A DNA stretch of 64,000 nucleotides from Mycobacterium saskatchewanense (GCF_010729105.1 NZ_AP022573.1:4278001-4342000); one strand, 5' to 3'. Positions 10,093 through 21,557 are shown, counted from the stretch's first letter. Notes: generated from the sequence alone by a model not told the origin. Numbers and translations: made by a program.

Positions 10093-13000
10093 ATGTCGTT
10101 CGTGTTGGTTTCCCCGGAGACCATGACAGCAGCTTCGCAGGATCTCGCGCGGGTGGTTTCGGCTGTTCGGGCGGCGAACACCGCTGCGGCAGTCTCAACG
10201 ACTCAGATTGTGGCCGCGGGCAGCGACGAGATCTCGGTGCGTATTGCTGAGTTGTTCGGCGGATACGCCCAGGAACGACAGGCGCTGATCGAACGTGCGG
10301 CGACGCTTCAGGACATCTTCGCGCAATCCGTGAATGGCGGAGCCGAGGCATATCTGACGACCGAGGCGGCCAATGCCGGGCAGGCTCTGCTCAACGCAAT
10401 CAATGCGCCGACCGAGGCGCTGATTGGGTTCCCGCTGATTGGCAACGGCGCCAACGCGTCGACGCCGGGAGGTAACGGCGGCAACGGCGGTCTGTTGTTC
10501 GGAAATGGTGGTAACGGAGCGCCCGGTGGTCCGGGCCAGCCCGGTGGTGCGGGCGGGTCGGCGGGATTGTGGGGCAACGGTGGGGCCGGCGGAGCGGGCG
10601 GGGCTTTCGGAGCCGCGGGCGGCGCCGGCGGTCACGCCGGATTGCTGCTCGGGTGGGGTGGAGCCGGAGGCACCGGTGGAACCGGCGGGGGCACCGGCGG
10701 AGCCGGCGGTATGGGCGGGTGGCTGGTGGGCGGCGGCGGAGACGGCGGCACCGGTGGCTTCGGCGGGGGCGCCGGGGGCACCGGCGGCCGGGCCGAATTG
10801 CTGTTCGGCACCGGCGGGGCTGGCGGCGCGGGCGGCACCGGTAGCGACGCTGGTCCCAGCGGCCCCGCCGGCGCGGGCGGCCCCGGCGGCGCCGGCGGAC
10901 CGGGCTCGTTGTTCGGCGGCGGTGGCGCGGGCGGCAACGGCGGGTCGGGCGGTTACGGCGGCACTGGCGGCAACGGCACCGCGCTGGGTAACGGGCTCGG
11001 CGGCGCGGGCGGGACCGGTGGCGCCGGCGGCGCCGGCGGGACCGGTGGCCAAGGCGCGTTGCTGTTCGGCGCCGGCGGGCACGGCGGGATGGGCGGCAAC
11101 GGTGGCGTGGGCGGCACCGGCGGTACCGGTGCCGACGGGAGCATCGCCGGTCTGGCCGGCATCGGCGGCACCGGCGGGGCGGGTGGCACCGGCGGCGCTC
11201 CAGGTGTCGGCGGGGCGGGCGGGGCCGCCGGCCAATACTTGAGCAGCAGCGGCACTGGGGGCGGTGCGGGCATCGGCGGTCAGGGGGGAACGGGCGGCAC
11301 AGGTGGGGCCGGTGCGGCCGGGGCCGACGCCGTCGCGGGTTCCGGTGGCACCGGCTTCGCTGGTGGGGCGGGTGGCGTCGGCGGTCTGGGCGGCGGCGAG
11401 GGCGCGATCCAGGGCGCGGGCGGCCAGGGTGGCACCGGCGGTGTGGGCGGACTCGGTGGGCGCGGCGGCACGGGCGTCGTCGGTGTCGACAACGGCCAGG
11501 GTGGCAGCGGCGGCACCGGAGGCACCGGCGGCGCCGCCGGACTGGGCGGAGCCGGCCGGGTCGCCGGCGTGGCGGGCGTAGCCGGCGACGGCGGCCAGGG
11601 TGGCGCGGGAGGCACGGGCGCGGCCGGCGCCGACAACACCACCGTCGCAGCGCCCGGCACTGCCGGCGCCCAGGGCGGGCAAGGCAGCGCCGGCGGCACC
11701 GGCGGCCAGGGTGGGGCGGCCGGTGCCGCCAACGGCGGCACCGCCGGCCACCAAGGAATCGGCGGCGTCGGCGGCACCGGCGGACAAGGCGGCCAGGGCG
11801 GCCAGGGCGGGACCGGCATCGCGGGCGTCAACAGCGGCCAAGGCGCCCAAGGCGGCGTCGGCGGCACCGGCGGCGCCGCCGGCATCGGCGGCACCGGCTC
11901 CACCCAAGGCAACGCGGGCACGGCCGGCGACGGCGGCACCGGCGGGGTCGGCGGGACGGGCGCGACCGGGACCGACAACACCACCGTCGCCGCGGCAGGC
12001 ACCCAGGGTGGGCAGGGCGGCGCCGGCGGCCAGGGCGGCGACGGCGGCGACGGCGGGGCAGCCGGTGCCGCCAACGGCGGCACCGCCGGCCAGCAAGGCG
12101 CCGGCGGCGTCGGCGGCACCGGCGGACAAGGCGGCCAGGGCGGCCAAGGCGGCACCGGAATCACCGGCACCAGCAACGGCCAAGGCGCCCAAGGCGGCAC
12201 CGGCGGCCAGGGCGGCGCCGCCGGCATCGGCGGCACCGGCTCCACCCAAGGCAACGCGGGCACGGCCGGCGACGGCGGCACCGGCGGGGTCGGCGGGACG
12301 GGCGCCACCGGGACCGACAACACCACCGTCGCCGCGGCAGGCACCCAGGGCGGCCAAGGCGGACAAGGCGGCCAGGGCGGCACCGGCGGCGACGGCGGCG
12401 CAGCCGGCAACGCCCACGGCGGCACCGCCGGCCACCAAGGCACCGGCGGCAGCGGAGGCAACGGCGGCAACGGCGGACAGGGCGGCCAAGGCGGCACAGG
12501 AATCACCGGCGTCGACAACGGCCAAGGCGCCCAAGGCGGCACCGGCGGCCAGGGCGGCGCTGCGGGACTCGGCGGCACCGGCTCCACCCAAGGCACCGCC
12601 GGTACGGCCGGCAACGGGGGCACCGGAGGTATTGGCGGCACCGGGGCTACCGGCACCGACGCAACCACCGCCGGCGCGGGTCTGCAAGGCGACCAGGGCG
12701 GCACCGGAGGACACGGTGGGACTGGCGGCGACGGCGGGGCCGCCGGCAACGCCAACGGCGGAACGGCCGGCCACCAGGGGTCCGGCGGCGACGGCGGCAC
12801 TGGCGGACAAGGCGGCCAGGGCGGACAGGGCGGCACCGGAATCACCGGGCTAAACGACGGTCAAGGCGCCCGGGGCGGCACCGGTGGTACGGGCGGCGAT
12901 GCCGGACTCGGCGGAAACGGCTCCACCCAAGGCAATGTGGGGACCGCCGGTAACGGCGGCCAGGGCGGAAACGGCGGCACTGGAGTAGCGGGTACCGACA

Positions 13001-16000
13001 ACACCACCGTCGCCGGGGCCGGCACCCAGGGCGGCCAAGGCGGACAAGGCGGCAGCGGCGGGATCGGCGGCGACGGCGGAGCAGCCGGCAACGCCCACGG
13101 CGGCACGGCCGGCATTCAGGGCGCCGGCGGCACCGGCGGGACGGGCGGGATCGGGGGCCAGGGCGGCCAAGGCGGTGCCGGCATCGCCGGCACCAACGAC
13201 GGCCAAGGCGCCCAAGGCGGCACCGGCGGCACGGGCGGCGACGCCGGACTCGGCGGAAACGGCTCCACCCAAGGCAATGCGGGGACCGCCGGCGACGGCG
13301 GCACCGGCGGGGTCGGCGGGACGGGCGCCACCGGAACCGACAACACCACCGTCGCCGCGGCCGGCACCCAAGGCGGACAAGGCGGACAAGGCGGCAGCGG
13401 CGGGGTGGGCGGCGACGGCGGAGCAGCCGGCAACGCCCACGGCGGCACCGCCGGCCAGCAAGGCACCGGCGGCACCGGCGGACAAGGCGGCAGCGGCGGA
13501 CAGGGCGGCCAAGGCGGCGCCGGCATCACCGGCACCAACGACGGCCAAGGCGCCCAGGGCGGCACCGGCGGCCAGGGCGGCGACGCCGGATTCGGCGGAA
13601 ACGGCAGTGTCACCGGCGCGGCGGGGACCGCCGGCGACGGCGGCACCGGCGGGGTCGGCGGGACTGGCGCCACCGGCACCGACAACACCACCGTCGCCGC
13701 GGCCGGCACCCAGGGTGGGCAGGGCGGCGCCGGCGGCCAGGGCGGCACCGGCGGCGACGGCGGAGCAGCCGGCAACGCCCACGGCGGCACCGCCGGCCAG
13801 CAAGGCACCGGCGGCACCGGCGGACAAGGCGGCAGCGGCGGCCAGGGCGGCCAAGGCGGCACCGGCATCACCGGCACCAACGACGGTCAAGGCGCCCAGG
13901 GCGGCACCGGCGGCCAGGGCGGCGACGCCGGACTCGGCGGAAACGGCAGTGTCACCGGCGCGGCGGGGACCGCCGGCGACGGCGGTACCGGCGGGGTCGG
14001 CGGGACGGGCGCCACCGGAACCGACAACACCACCGTCGCCGCGGCCGGCACCCAGGGCGGCCAAGGCGGACAAGGCGGACAAGGCGGGATCGGCGGCGAC
14101 GGCGGCACCGCCGGCAACGCCCACGGCGGCACCGGCGGCCAGCAAGGCGCCGGCGGCACCGGCGGACAAGGCGGCAACGGCGGCCAGGGCGGCCAAGGCG
14201 GCACCGGCATCACCGGCGTCAACAACGGCCAAGGCGCCCAAGGCGGCACCGGCGGCACGGGCGGCGACGCCGGACTCGGCGGCACCGGCTCCACCCAAGG
14301 CGCCACCGGCACCGCCGGCGACGGCGGCCAGGGCGGCACCGGCGGCACCGGAGTTACGGGCACCGACGGCGCCTCCGTCCTCGGTGGTGGCACCCAAGGC
14401 GGACAAGGCGGCAGCGGCGGGGTGGGCGGCGACGGCGGGGCCGCCGGCAACGCCCACGGCGGCACCGGCGGCATTCAGGGCGCCGGCGGCACCGGTGGCA
14501 CCGGCGGACAAGGCGGCCAGGGCGGCCAAGGCGGCACCGGCATCACCGGCGTCAACAACGGCCAAGGAACCCATGGCGGCACCGGCGGCACGGGCGGCGA
14601 CGCCGGACTCGGCGGCACCGGCTCCACTCAAGGCGCCACCGGCGCGGCCGGCGACGGCGGCCAAGGCGGCGCCGGCGGGACCGGGGCTACCGGCACCGAC
14701 AACACCACCGTCGCAGCGGCCGGCACCCAAGGCGGACAAGGCGGACAAGGCGGCAGCGGCGGGATCGGCGGCGACGGCGGAGCAGCCGGCAACGCCCACG
14801 GCGGCACCGCCGGCCAGCAAGGCACCGGCGGCAGCGGAGGCAACGGCGGCAACGGCGGACAGGGCGGCCAAGGCGGCGCCGGCATCACCGGCGTCAACAA
14901 CGGCCAAGGCGCCCAAGGCGGCACCGGCGGCCAGGGCGGCGACGCCGGACTCGGCGGAAACGGCAGTGTCACCGGCGCGGCGGGGACCGCCGGCGACGGC
15001 GGCACCGGCGGGGTCGGCGGGACTGGCGCCACCGGCACCGACAACACCACCGTCGCCGCGGCCGGCACCCAGGGCGGCCAAGGCGGACAAGGCGGCCAGG
15101 GCGGCACCGGCGGCGACGGCGGAGCAGCCGGCAACGCCCACGGCGGCACCGCCGGCCACCAAGGCACCGGCGGCACCGGCGGACAAGGCGGCAACGGCGG
15201 ACAGGGCGGCCAAGGCGGCACCGGCATCACCGGCACCAACGACGGCCAAGGCGCCCAGGGCGGCACCGGCGGCCAGGGCGGCAACGCCGGGCTCGGCGGA
15301 AACGGCTCCACCCAAGGCGCCACCGGCACCGCCGGCAACGGCGGCACCGGAGGCCAGGGCGGCCAAGGGGCGGCCGGTACCGACGGCTCCAACTCGTTGG
15401 ACGATCCCACCGACGGCGGCCAGGGCGGCCAGGGCGGCATCGGCGGGCAAGGCGGCTCGGGTGGCTTAGGCGTTGACGGCGTCGGCGGCGGCGCGGGCGG
15501 CCAAGGCGGGCTCGGTGGCACCGGCGGCACCGGCGGCACCGGCGGCAATTACGAAGGCCTTGGCGGCGGCACCGGCGCCGACGGCGGGCAGGGCGGCACC
15601 GGAGGCGCCGCCGGCCCGGGCGGCAGCGGGGTCGACGGCGGGGCGGCAGGCGGCCTCGGCACCGGCGGTGTTGGCGGCCAGGGGGGGCAAGGCGGCAACG
15701 GCGGAATCGGCACCAACGGCTCGAACGGTGACTCCCCCACCGCCGGCAATCCTGGCGGCCGGGGCGGCCAGGGCGGACCCGGGGGCGACGGTGGTTCGGG
15801 CTTCAACGGCGTCGGCGGCGGCGCGGGCGGCCAAGGCGGGCAAGGCGGGCAAGGCGGTCTTGGTGGCGACGGCGGCTCCAACACGGGCACCGCCCATTTC
15901 AACGGCGATTCCGGCGAGGGCGCCGAGGGCGGTCAGGGTGGCATCGGCGGTGCGGGCGGAGCCGCCGGGGCCGGTACCGACGGCGGCGCCAACGGCACCG

Positions 16001-16985
16001 GCGGTGTGGGCGGCACGGCCGGAGAGGGCGGACAAGGCGGCAGCGGCGCCACGGGTTACGACTCTGACGCGTCCGGCGCGGCCGCCCCCGGCGGCAAGGG
16101 TGGCGCCGGGGGTGCGGGCGGCGTCGGTGGCGCCGGTGGCGCCGGCATCGACGGCGTCGGCGGCGGACGGGGCGGCCAGGGCGGAGAAGGCGGCCAGGGC
16201 GGCACCGCCGGCAACGGAGGCGAAGGCACTCCCTACGGCGGCGGTTTCGACGGGGCCCAAGGCGGCCAGGGCGGAACCGGCGGTGTCGGCGGCGCGGGCG
16301 GCCAGGGCGGAAGTGGCACCGGACCTGGCGGAACCGGTGGGCAGGGTGGCCAGGGCGGCCTGGCCGGGCAAGGCGGCAACGACGGGGACGGCCCCAGCGG
16401 GGGCGTCGGGGGGGTCGGCGGTACCGGCGGCGACGGCGGGATAGGGGGTACTGGCGGAGACTTCGGCGGCAACGGTGGCGTCGGCGGAAACGCGGGCACG
16501 GGCGGTCAGGGTGGTCAAGCCGGCACTGTGAACCAGGACGGCTTCGGGGGGACGGGCCAAGTCGGCGGCACCGGCGGGCCGGTGGGACCGGCGGCGACGG
16601 CGGGGACGGCGGCACCGTCGTCGGTTCCAGCGGCGGCGGCGACGGCGGTCACGCCGGTAGCGGCGGCAACGGCGGCCTGGGCGGAACCGGCGGAACCGCG
16701 GGCGATGGCACCGGCACCGGCGGGACCGGCGGCACCGGCGGTATCGGCGGCACCGGCGGCACCGGCGGTGACGCCACGGGCGGCGGCGTAGGCGGCATCG
16801 GTGGCGACGGCGGAAGCGGCGGAACCGGCGGAACCGGCGGTCCGGGCCCCAACGGCGCCGGGAGCGGCGGGGGCAGCCCGGGCGCCGGCAATCCCGGCAA
16901 CGGTTGGACCGGCACAACGGGCGGAACGGGCGGCACCGGCGGTCGAGGCGGTGCCGGCGGCGCGGGCGACCCAGGGAACTCGTGA
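10093..16985 (+). CDS. Giant PE_PGRS protein with an apparent 3' frameshift
   Basis: The protein begins with a PE domain ([19 protein letters not shown], about 95 residues), then a linker, then over 2,100 residues of Gly/Ala-rich PGRS repeats. PE domains direct type VII (ESX-5) secretion to the cell surface. The initial frame stops at 16791, but the Gly-Gly-x reading moves to another frame around 16,575-16,590 and then runs cleanly to a stop at 16983-16985. Restoring one G in the ggcggg run at 16573-16578 would give a single ~2,298-residue protein. ATG 10093 follows a GGAG box. Eleven 342-bp repeats form the core. The frameshift may be a sequencing error, phase variation or real damage. Confidence 0.85.
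11632..15381 (+). repeat. 342-bp (114-aa) higher-order repeat array in PE_PGRS, 11 units
   Basis: Using the TDNTTVAA landmark (or its variants), units begin at 11632, 11974, 12316, 12658, 12997, 13339, 13681, 14023, 14365, 14698, 15040 and end at 15382. Spacings are 342 bp except for one of 339 and one of 333, all multiples of three. Each unit contains [19 protein letters not shown] and GSTQG landmarks in the same order. This is a super-repeat far above the usual Gly-Gly-x level. Confidence 0.92.
15475..16480 (+). repeat. Second PGRS super-repeat block, ~330-345-bp units, 3 copies
   Basis: The landmark (D/N)GVGGG(A/R)GGQGG recurs at 15475, 15805 and 16150, spacings of 330 and 345 bp. These units differ in sequence from the 342-bp array just upstream but have nearly the same period. 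The end of the third unit is approximate. Confidence 0.7.
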
Positions 16986-17218
16986 TGACGGTGTCATTTG
17001 TATCGATAGCGCCGGAGGCCGTGTCGGCAGCGGTGCGGGACTTGGCCGCGGTGGGGTCGGCGATCAATGCGGCCAACGCGACCGCGGCAGCGTCAACGAC
17101 AGCGCTGGCGGCAGCGGACGGCGACGAAGTTTCGGCGGCTATCGCGAAACTGTTCGGCAACTACGGCCAGCAGTATCAGGCGGTAAGCGCAACCCCGACC
17201 GCCGTCCAGGAGGGCTGA
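16985..17218 (+). CDS. Short PE-family protein, truncated domain
   Basis: The product (77 residues, [20 protein letters not shown] start) matches the first ~70 residues of a PE domain, including the helix pair and the [13 protein letters not shown] segment. It then ends abruptly in PTAVQEG instead of completing the ~95-residue domain. Its ATG overlaps the PE_PGRS stop (TGATG), so it could be translated by re-initiation. It may be a degraded former PE or PE_PGRS gene, or a small secreted PE partner. No PPE gene follows, which is unusual for a functional PE/PPE pair. Confidence 0.75.
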   Translation: MTVSFVSIAPEAVSAAVRDLAAVGSAINAANATAAASTTALAAADGDEVSAAIAKLFGNYGQQYQAVSATPTAVQEG

Positions 17219-17239
17219 CCGCGCCTAGAATCGGCGTCC

Positions 17240-18394
17240 GTGAGCTTGGAGGACCGGGATGCGTTGCAGGTCCTGCGCAACGCCTTCGCCGGCAGCGAGC
17301 TCGTGCACCGCTTCTACACGCACTGGTTCGCGCTCGACGTCTCGGTGCGCGACCTGTTCCCGCCCGAACTGGACGCCCAGCGAGCGGCCTTCGCCCAGGC
17401 GATGCGCTGGGTCTACGGCGAGCTGGTCGAGCAGCGCGCCGCGGAGCCCGTCGCCTTTCTCGCCCAGCTGGGCCGGGATCATCGCAAATACGGTGTGCAG
17501 CCGGGCCATTACGACACGTTGCACCGCGCCCTCTACGCGACGCTGCGCACCCGGCTGGGTGACGCGTGGACGCCCGCCGTCGACGCCGCCGCCACACAGT
17601 CGCTCAACCTGATCACCGGCCTGATGCGGGGCGCCGCCGACGCCGAGCAGGGGCCCGCCTGGTGGGACGGCACGGTGATCGAGCACCACCGCGTCTCGCG
17701 TGACCTCGCGGTGGTGCGGCTGCACCTGGACCGGCCGCTGCACTACCACCCCGGCCAGTACGTCAACGTCCACGTCCCGCAGTGCCCGCGCCGCTGGCGC
17801 TACCTCAGCCCGGCGATCCCGGCGGACCCGGACGGCGGGATAGAGTTCCACGTCCGCCGGGTCCCCGGCGGACTGGTGAGCGCCGCCGTCGTCGACGAGA
17901 CGCGCCCCGGCGACCGGTGGCGCCTGTCCAGCCCGCACGGCAGCCTCCGCGTCGACCGCGGCGGCGGCGACGTGCTGATGGTCGCCGGCAGCACCGGCCT
18001 GGCGCCGCTGCGGGCGCTGATCATGGACCTGAGCCGCTACGCCGAAAACCCGCGGGTGCACCTGTTCTACGGCGCCCGCTACCGCTGCGAGCTTCACGAC
18101 CTGCCCACCCTGTGGCAGGTGGCGTCGCACAACCCGTGGCTCTCGGTGTCGCCGGTCTCGGAATACGCCCGCGACCCCGCGTGGGCCGCCGACTACCCCG
18201 ACGTCACCCCGCCGCGCGGCCTGCACGTGCACCAGACCGGGCGGCTGCCCGAGGTGGTGACCAAGTACGGCGGCTGGGGCGACCGGCAGATCCTGATCTG
18301 CGGCGGCCCAGCCATGGTCTGCGCCACCAAGGCCGCCCTGATCGCCAAAGGTGCACCGCCCGAACACATTCAGCACGACCCCCTGTGGAGGTAG
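17240..18394 (+). CDS. Type II flavohemoprotein-like oxidoreductase (Rv0385-like)
   Basis: The 384-residue protein joins an N-terminal globin-like domain (about residues 1-135) to a ferredoxin-reductase module. The reductase part shows an FAD-binding segment (HYHPGQYVNVHVPQ, where classical enzymes have RxYS), an NAD-binding VAGSTGLAPLRA and a terminal ILICGGPAMV. Rv0385-type proteins are described as type II flavohemoglobins linked to redox or D-lactate chemistry rather than NO dioxygenation. GTG 17240 gives the family length. A mutarotase-like gene follows after 3 bp, so the two are probably cotranscribed. Confidence 0.85.
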   Translation: MSLEDRDALQVLRNAFAGSELVHRFYTHWFALDVSVRDLFPPELDAQRAAFAQAMRWVYGELVEQRAAEPVAFLAQLGRDHRKYGVQPGHYDTLHRALYATLRTRLGDAWTPAVDAAATQSLNLITGLMRGAADAEQGPAWWDGTVIEHHRVSRDLAVVRLHLDRPLHYHPGQYVNVHVPQCPRRWRYLSPAIPADPDGGIEFHVRRVPGGLVSAAVVDETRPGDRWRLSSPHGSLRVDRGGGDVLMVAGSTGLAPLRALIMDLSRYAENPRVHLFYGARYRCELHDLPTLWQVASHNPWLSVSPVSEYARDPAWAADYPDVTPPRGLHVHQTGRLPEVVTKYGGWGDRQILICGGPAMVCATKAALIAKGAPPEHIQHDPLWR

Positions 18395-18397
18395 GCA

Positions 18398-19288
18398 ATG
18401 GACGTCGTCACGCTGACCGACCCGGCGTCGGAGGTGGCCGCGCAATTCGTCCCGACCGCGGGCATGATCGGCACCTCGCTCACCGACGCCGGCGCGCAGC
18501 TGCTCGGGCAACGCCGCGGGCTGGACGCCTACCGCACGGCGGGCAAGACGATGGGCATCCCGATCCTCTACCCGTGGGCGAATCGGCTGGGCGCCAACAC
18601 GTATACCGCGCAGGGCGTGACGGTGGAGCTGACGCCGGGCCGCAACGGGGTCCGCGCGGACCCCAACGGGCTGCCGATTCACGGCGTGCTGGCCGCCTAC
18701 CCGGGCTGGCGGGTGACGGCGGAGTCGGGCAACGAGCTGACCGCCGAGCTGGACTTCGGGGCCGACCCGCAACTGCTGGCCAGTTTCCCCTATTCGCACC
18801 TGCTGACGGTGGCCGTGCGACTGGCGGAGCGGGCGTTGACCATTCGCACCACGATCACCGCGACGGGCGAACACGCCGTGCCGCTGTGCTTCGGGTTTCA
18901 CCCGTACCTACAACTCCCCGGCCTGCCGCGCCGTGAGTGGGTGATCGAGACGCCGCCCCTGCGGCATCTGGGGCTCGACGAGCGCGGCCTGCCCACCGGC
19001 GAGTCGCAAGCCCAGGAACCCATGCGGGAAGCCTTGGGCGACAAGGCTTTCGATGACGCCTACGACGGGGTCGACGAGGGCGCGGTGTTCGCCGTGTCCG
19101 GCGGCGGCCGGCGCCTCGAGGTCCACTTCGATCGCGGGTATCCCGCCACGCAGATCTTCGCTCCGCCCGGCGAGGACCTGGTGTGCTTCGAGCCGATGAC
19201 CGCGCCCACCGACGCGTTGCGCCGGGGCGGCTACCGGTGCGCGCCGCCGGGCGAGCCGGCGATCACCCAATTCTCGATCCGCGTGTGA
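18398..19288 (+). CDS. Aldose 1-epimerase (galactose mutarotase-like)
   Basis: The 296-residue protein belongs to the galactose-mutarotase fold family that interconverts alpha and beta anomers of hexoses. Visible landmarks are GIPILYPWANRL (substrate Asn-Arg region, residues ~50-61), IHGVLAAYPGW with the first catalytic His, FGFHPYLQLPG with the second, and EDLVCFEPMTAP with the catalytic Glu region near the C-terminus. A GGAGG lies just before the ATG and the upstream reductase gene is only 3 bp away. It ends 4 bp from the end of hspR on the other strand. The sugar substrate is not known. Confidence 0.85.
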   Translation: MDVVTLTDPASEVAAQFVPTAGMIGTSLTDAGAQLLGQRRGLDAYRTAGKTMGIPILYPWANRLGANTYTAQGVTVELTPGRNGVRADPNGLPIHGVLAAYPGWRVTAESGNELTAELDFGADPQLLASFPYSHLLTVAVRLAERALTIRTTITATGEHAVPLCFGFHPYLQLPGLPRREWVIETPPLRHLGLDERGLPTGESQAQEPMREALGDKAFDDAYDGVDEGAVFAVSGGGRRLEVHFDRGYPATQIFAPPGEDLVCFEPMTAPTDALRRGGYRCAPPGEPAITQFSIRV

Positions 19289-19292
19289 TCGC

Positions 19293-19688
19293 CTAGCGCG
19301 CGCGGCGCGGCTGCCACACGACGAGCGCGGTGCTCTTGGGCACCACCGCGAGGTCGCGGCGCTGGGCGGCCCGCACCTGCGCCAACTCCTCGGTCAGCTC
19401 CTTGACCCGCGACTGCAGCGCCTCGACCTGATTGGTCAGCTCGATGATGCGCTTGATGCCGGCCAGGTTGACGCCCTCGTCCTGGGACAGCCTCTGCACC
19501 TCGCGCAGCAGGTCGACGTCGTGCTCCGAATAGCGCCGTCCCCCACCGGAAGTGCGGCGCGGGCTGACCAGGCCGAGGCGGTCATAGGTGCGCAGGGTCT
19601 GCGCGTGCATGCCGGCCAGTTCCGCCGCCACCGAAATCAGGAAGGTGCGGGACTCTTCCCGGTCCGAGTCTCTGCGGTTCCCTGCCAT
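19293..19688 (-). CDS. hspR: Heat-shock repressor HspR
   Basis: HspR is a MerR-family repressor that binds HAIR operators with DnaK as co-repressor and controls the dnaK operon and clpB. The 131-residue protein has an N-terminal winged helix (FLISVAAELAGMHAQTLRTYDRLGLV) and RRYSEHDVDLLREVQRLSQDEG, then a leucine-rich coiled coil and a basic tail. It is the last gene of the operon and its ATG overlaps the dnaJ1 stop by 1 nt. Three matching operators are present in this window, at clpB and dnaK. Confidence 0.96.
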   Translation of the reverse strand: MAGNRRDSDREESRTFLISVAAELAGMHAQTLRTYDRLGLVSPRRTSGGGRRYSEHDVDLLREVQRLSQDEGVNLAGIKRIIELTNQVEALQSRVKELTEELAQVRAAQRRDLAVVPKSTALVVWQPRRAR

Positions 19689-20866
19689 CAGCGATTACCC
19701 GCCCATCCCGCTCGCGGATCGAAACCACTGGCCCGCTCGGCGGCCGCGTAGGCCTCCAGGGCCTCCTGCGCGGCGCCCTCCACGTTGGGCGGCACCGCCA
19801 CCTTCACGGTGACCAGCAGGTCCCCGCTGCCCCCGCTGCGCTTGGGCACGCCGCGGCCGCGGACCCGCAGGATGCGGCCGTCGGCGGTGCCCTTGGGCAC
19901 CCGGACCCCGACCTTGCCGTCCAGCGTCGGCACCGAAAGCGTTGTGCCCAAAGCCAATTCGGTGAAGCTGACCGGAACGGTCACCGTCAGGTCGTCACCG
20001 TCGCGGCCGAAGACCTTGTCGGGCCGGACGTGCACCGTCACGTACAGGTCGCCGGACGGGGCACCGCGCAGGCCGGCTTCGCCCTGACCGGGCAGCCGGA
20101 TGCGCTGCCCGTCCTCGACGCCGGGCGGAATGCGCACGTTGATGGTGCGCGTGCGGGTGGTCACGCCGGTGCCCTTGCACTCGTCGCAGGGGTGCTCGAT
20201 GATCGAGCCGCTGCCCCGGCAGTCGGTGCACGGTTCGGAGAAGCCGAACGCACCCTGATTGCGGTTGATCACGCCGGAACCGTTGCAGCTCGGGCACACC
20301 TTCGGGCTGGTGCCCGGACGCGCGCCACTACCGTGACAGTTGGTGCACGGCGCCGGGCTGGTCAGCCGCAGCGGCATCGCGACACCCTTGGCGGCCTCGA
20401 CGAAGTCCAGCTGTGTCTCGGTCTCCAGGTCGTTGCCGCGCCGCGGCCGGCTGGGACGGGTCCCGGCGCCCCGGCCGAACAGGCCGCCGAACAGGTCGCC
20501 GATGTTGGCCCCGCCGCTTCGCCCGGCGGCGTCGAACAGGTCGTTCAGGTTGAACTCGGCACCGTCACCGCCGAACCCGCCGAAGCCGCCACCGCCGTCG
20601 AACCGGCGGCCGCCACCGAAGCGGCCGCCGGCGAACAGCCGACGCGTCTCGTCGTACTCCTTGCGCTTGGCCGGGTCCGACAACACGTTGTGCGCCTCGG
20701 ACACGGCCTTGAACCGTTCGCCCGCGGCGGGGTTGTCGGGGTTGGCGTCGGGGTGCAGGTCGCGCGCCAGCTTGCGGTAGGCGCGCTTGATCTCCTCCGG
20801 GCTGGCGTCGGAGGAGACGCCCAGCTCCTTATAGAAGTCCTTTTCGACCCATTCACGCTGGGCCAT
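19688..20866 (-). CDS. dnaJ1: Co-chaperone DnaJ1
   Basis: DnaJ stimulates the DnaK ATPase and delivers unfolded clients. The 392-residue protein has the J domain with the HPD motif (residues ~38-40), a Gly/Phe-rich linker (FGGFGG), four zinc-finger repeats ([32 protein letters not shown]) and the C-terminal substrate-binding domain. The ATG at 20866 is preceded by a GAGGGGG stretch. It lies between grpE (53-bp gap) and hspR, the usual mycobacterial order. This is the class I DnaJ of the heat-shock operon. Confidence 0.96.
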   Translation of the reverse strand: MAQREWVEKDFYKELGVSSDASPEEIKRAYRKLARDLHPDANPDNPAAGERFKAVSEAHNVLSDPAKRKEYDETRRLFAGGRFGGGRRFDGGGGFGGFGGDGAEFNLNDLFDAAGRSGGANIGDLFGGLFGRGAGTRPSRPRRGNDLETETQLDFVEAAKGVAMPLRLTSPAPCTNCHGSGARPGTSPKVCPSCNGSGVINRNQGAFGFSEPCTDCRGSGSIIEHPCDECKGTGVTTRTRTINVRIPPGVEDGQRIRLPGQGEAGLRGAPSGDLYVTVHVRPDKVFGRDGDDLTVTVPVSFTELALGTTLSVPTLDGKVGVRVPKGTADGRILRVRGRGVPKRSGGSGDLLVTVKVAVPPNVEGAAQEALEAYAAAERASGFDPRAGWAGNR

Positions 20867-20919
20867 GTCGCGTCACCCCCTCTCACCTTTCTGTTGTCAT
20901 GTTGTGCTGATTGTGTGGT

Positions 20920-21557
20920 CTAGTCACCTGGGCTGCCGGCTTTATCGTCCGATTCGCCCCGTTTCGTGTCGGCCGCGGTGGCCGCGCCGGCGTCACCAAC
21001 CGTGTCGACGACGGCGACCAGCGCGTGGCGCAGCACCTGCTCGCCGAGCTTGTAGCCCTGCCGCATGACCGTGCCGATCACCGGCCGCGACCCTTCGCCA
21101 CCATCGCCCTCGTGCTGGACGGCCTCGTGCAGTACCGGGTCGAAGTCCTCGCCCTCGGCGCCGAACGACGTGAGGCCGAGGCCGGTCACGACGCTCATCA
21201 GCTTGTCCGCCACCGCCTTCAGCGGGCTGGAGTCGAGGTCGCCGTGCCGGCGCGCGCGATCGAGATCGTCGAGCACGCCCAGCAATTCGTTGACGACCGC
21301 GGCCTTGGCCCGGTCCGCCGCCGCCTGCTGGTCGCGCAGCGCCCGCTTGCGGTAGTTGGCGAAGTCGGCCTGGACCCGCTGCAGGTCGGCGGTCAGCTCG
21401 GCGACCTTGGTGCCCGCCTCTGCGCCCGCCTCGCTGGGCTTGCCGGCCGGCGGGCCCCCCTCCGGCTGAGCGCCGGAAGGGGCCTGCCGAACCTCGCCCG
21501 TCTGGGGGTCGATGCGCCGCTTATCGGTGACAGTTACCTGTTCCTGATTCGCTTCGC

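Noticed and set aside
10195..16615. Long minus-strand open frames (Pro-rich or Ala-rich) antisense to PE_PGRS
   Set aside because: They mirror the GGN repeat code; any PGRS array gives such shadows.
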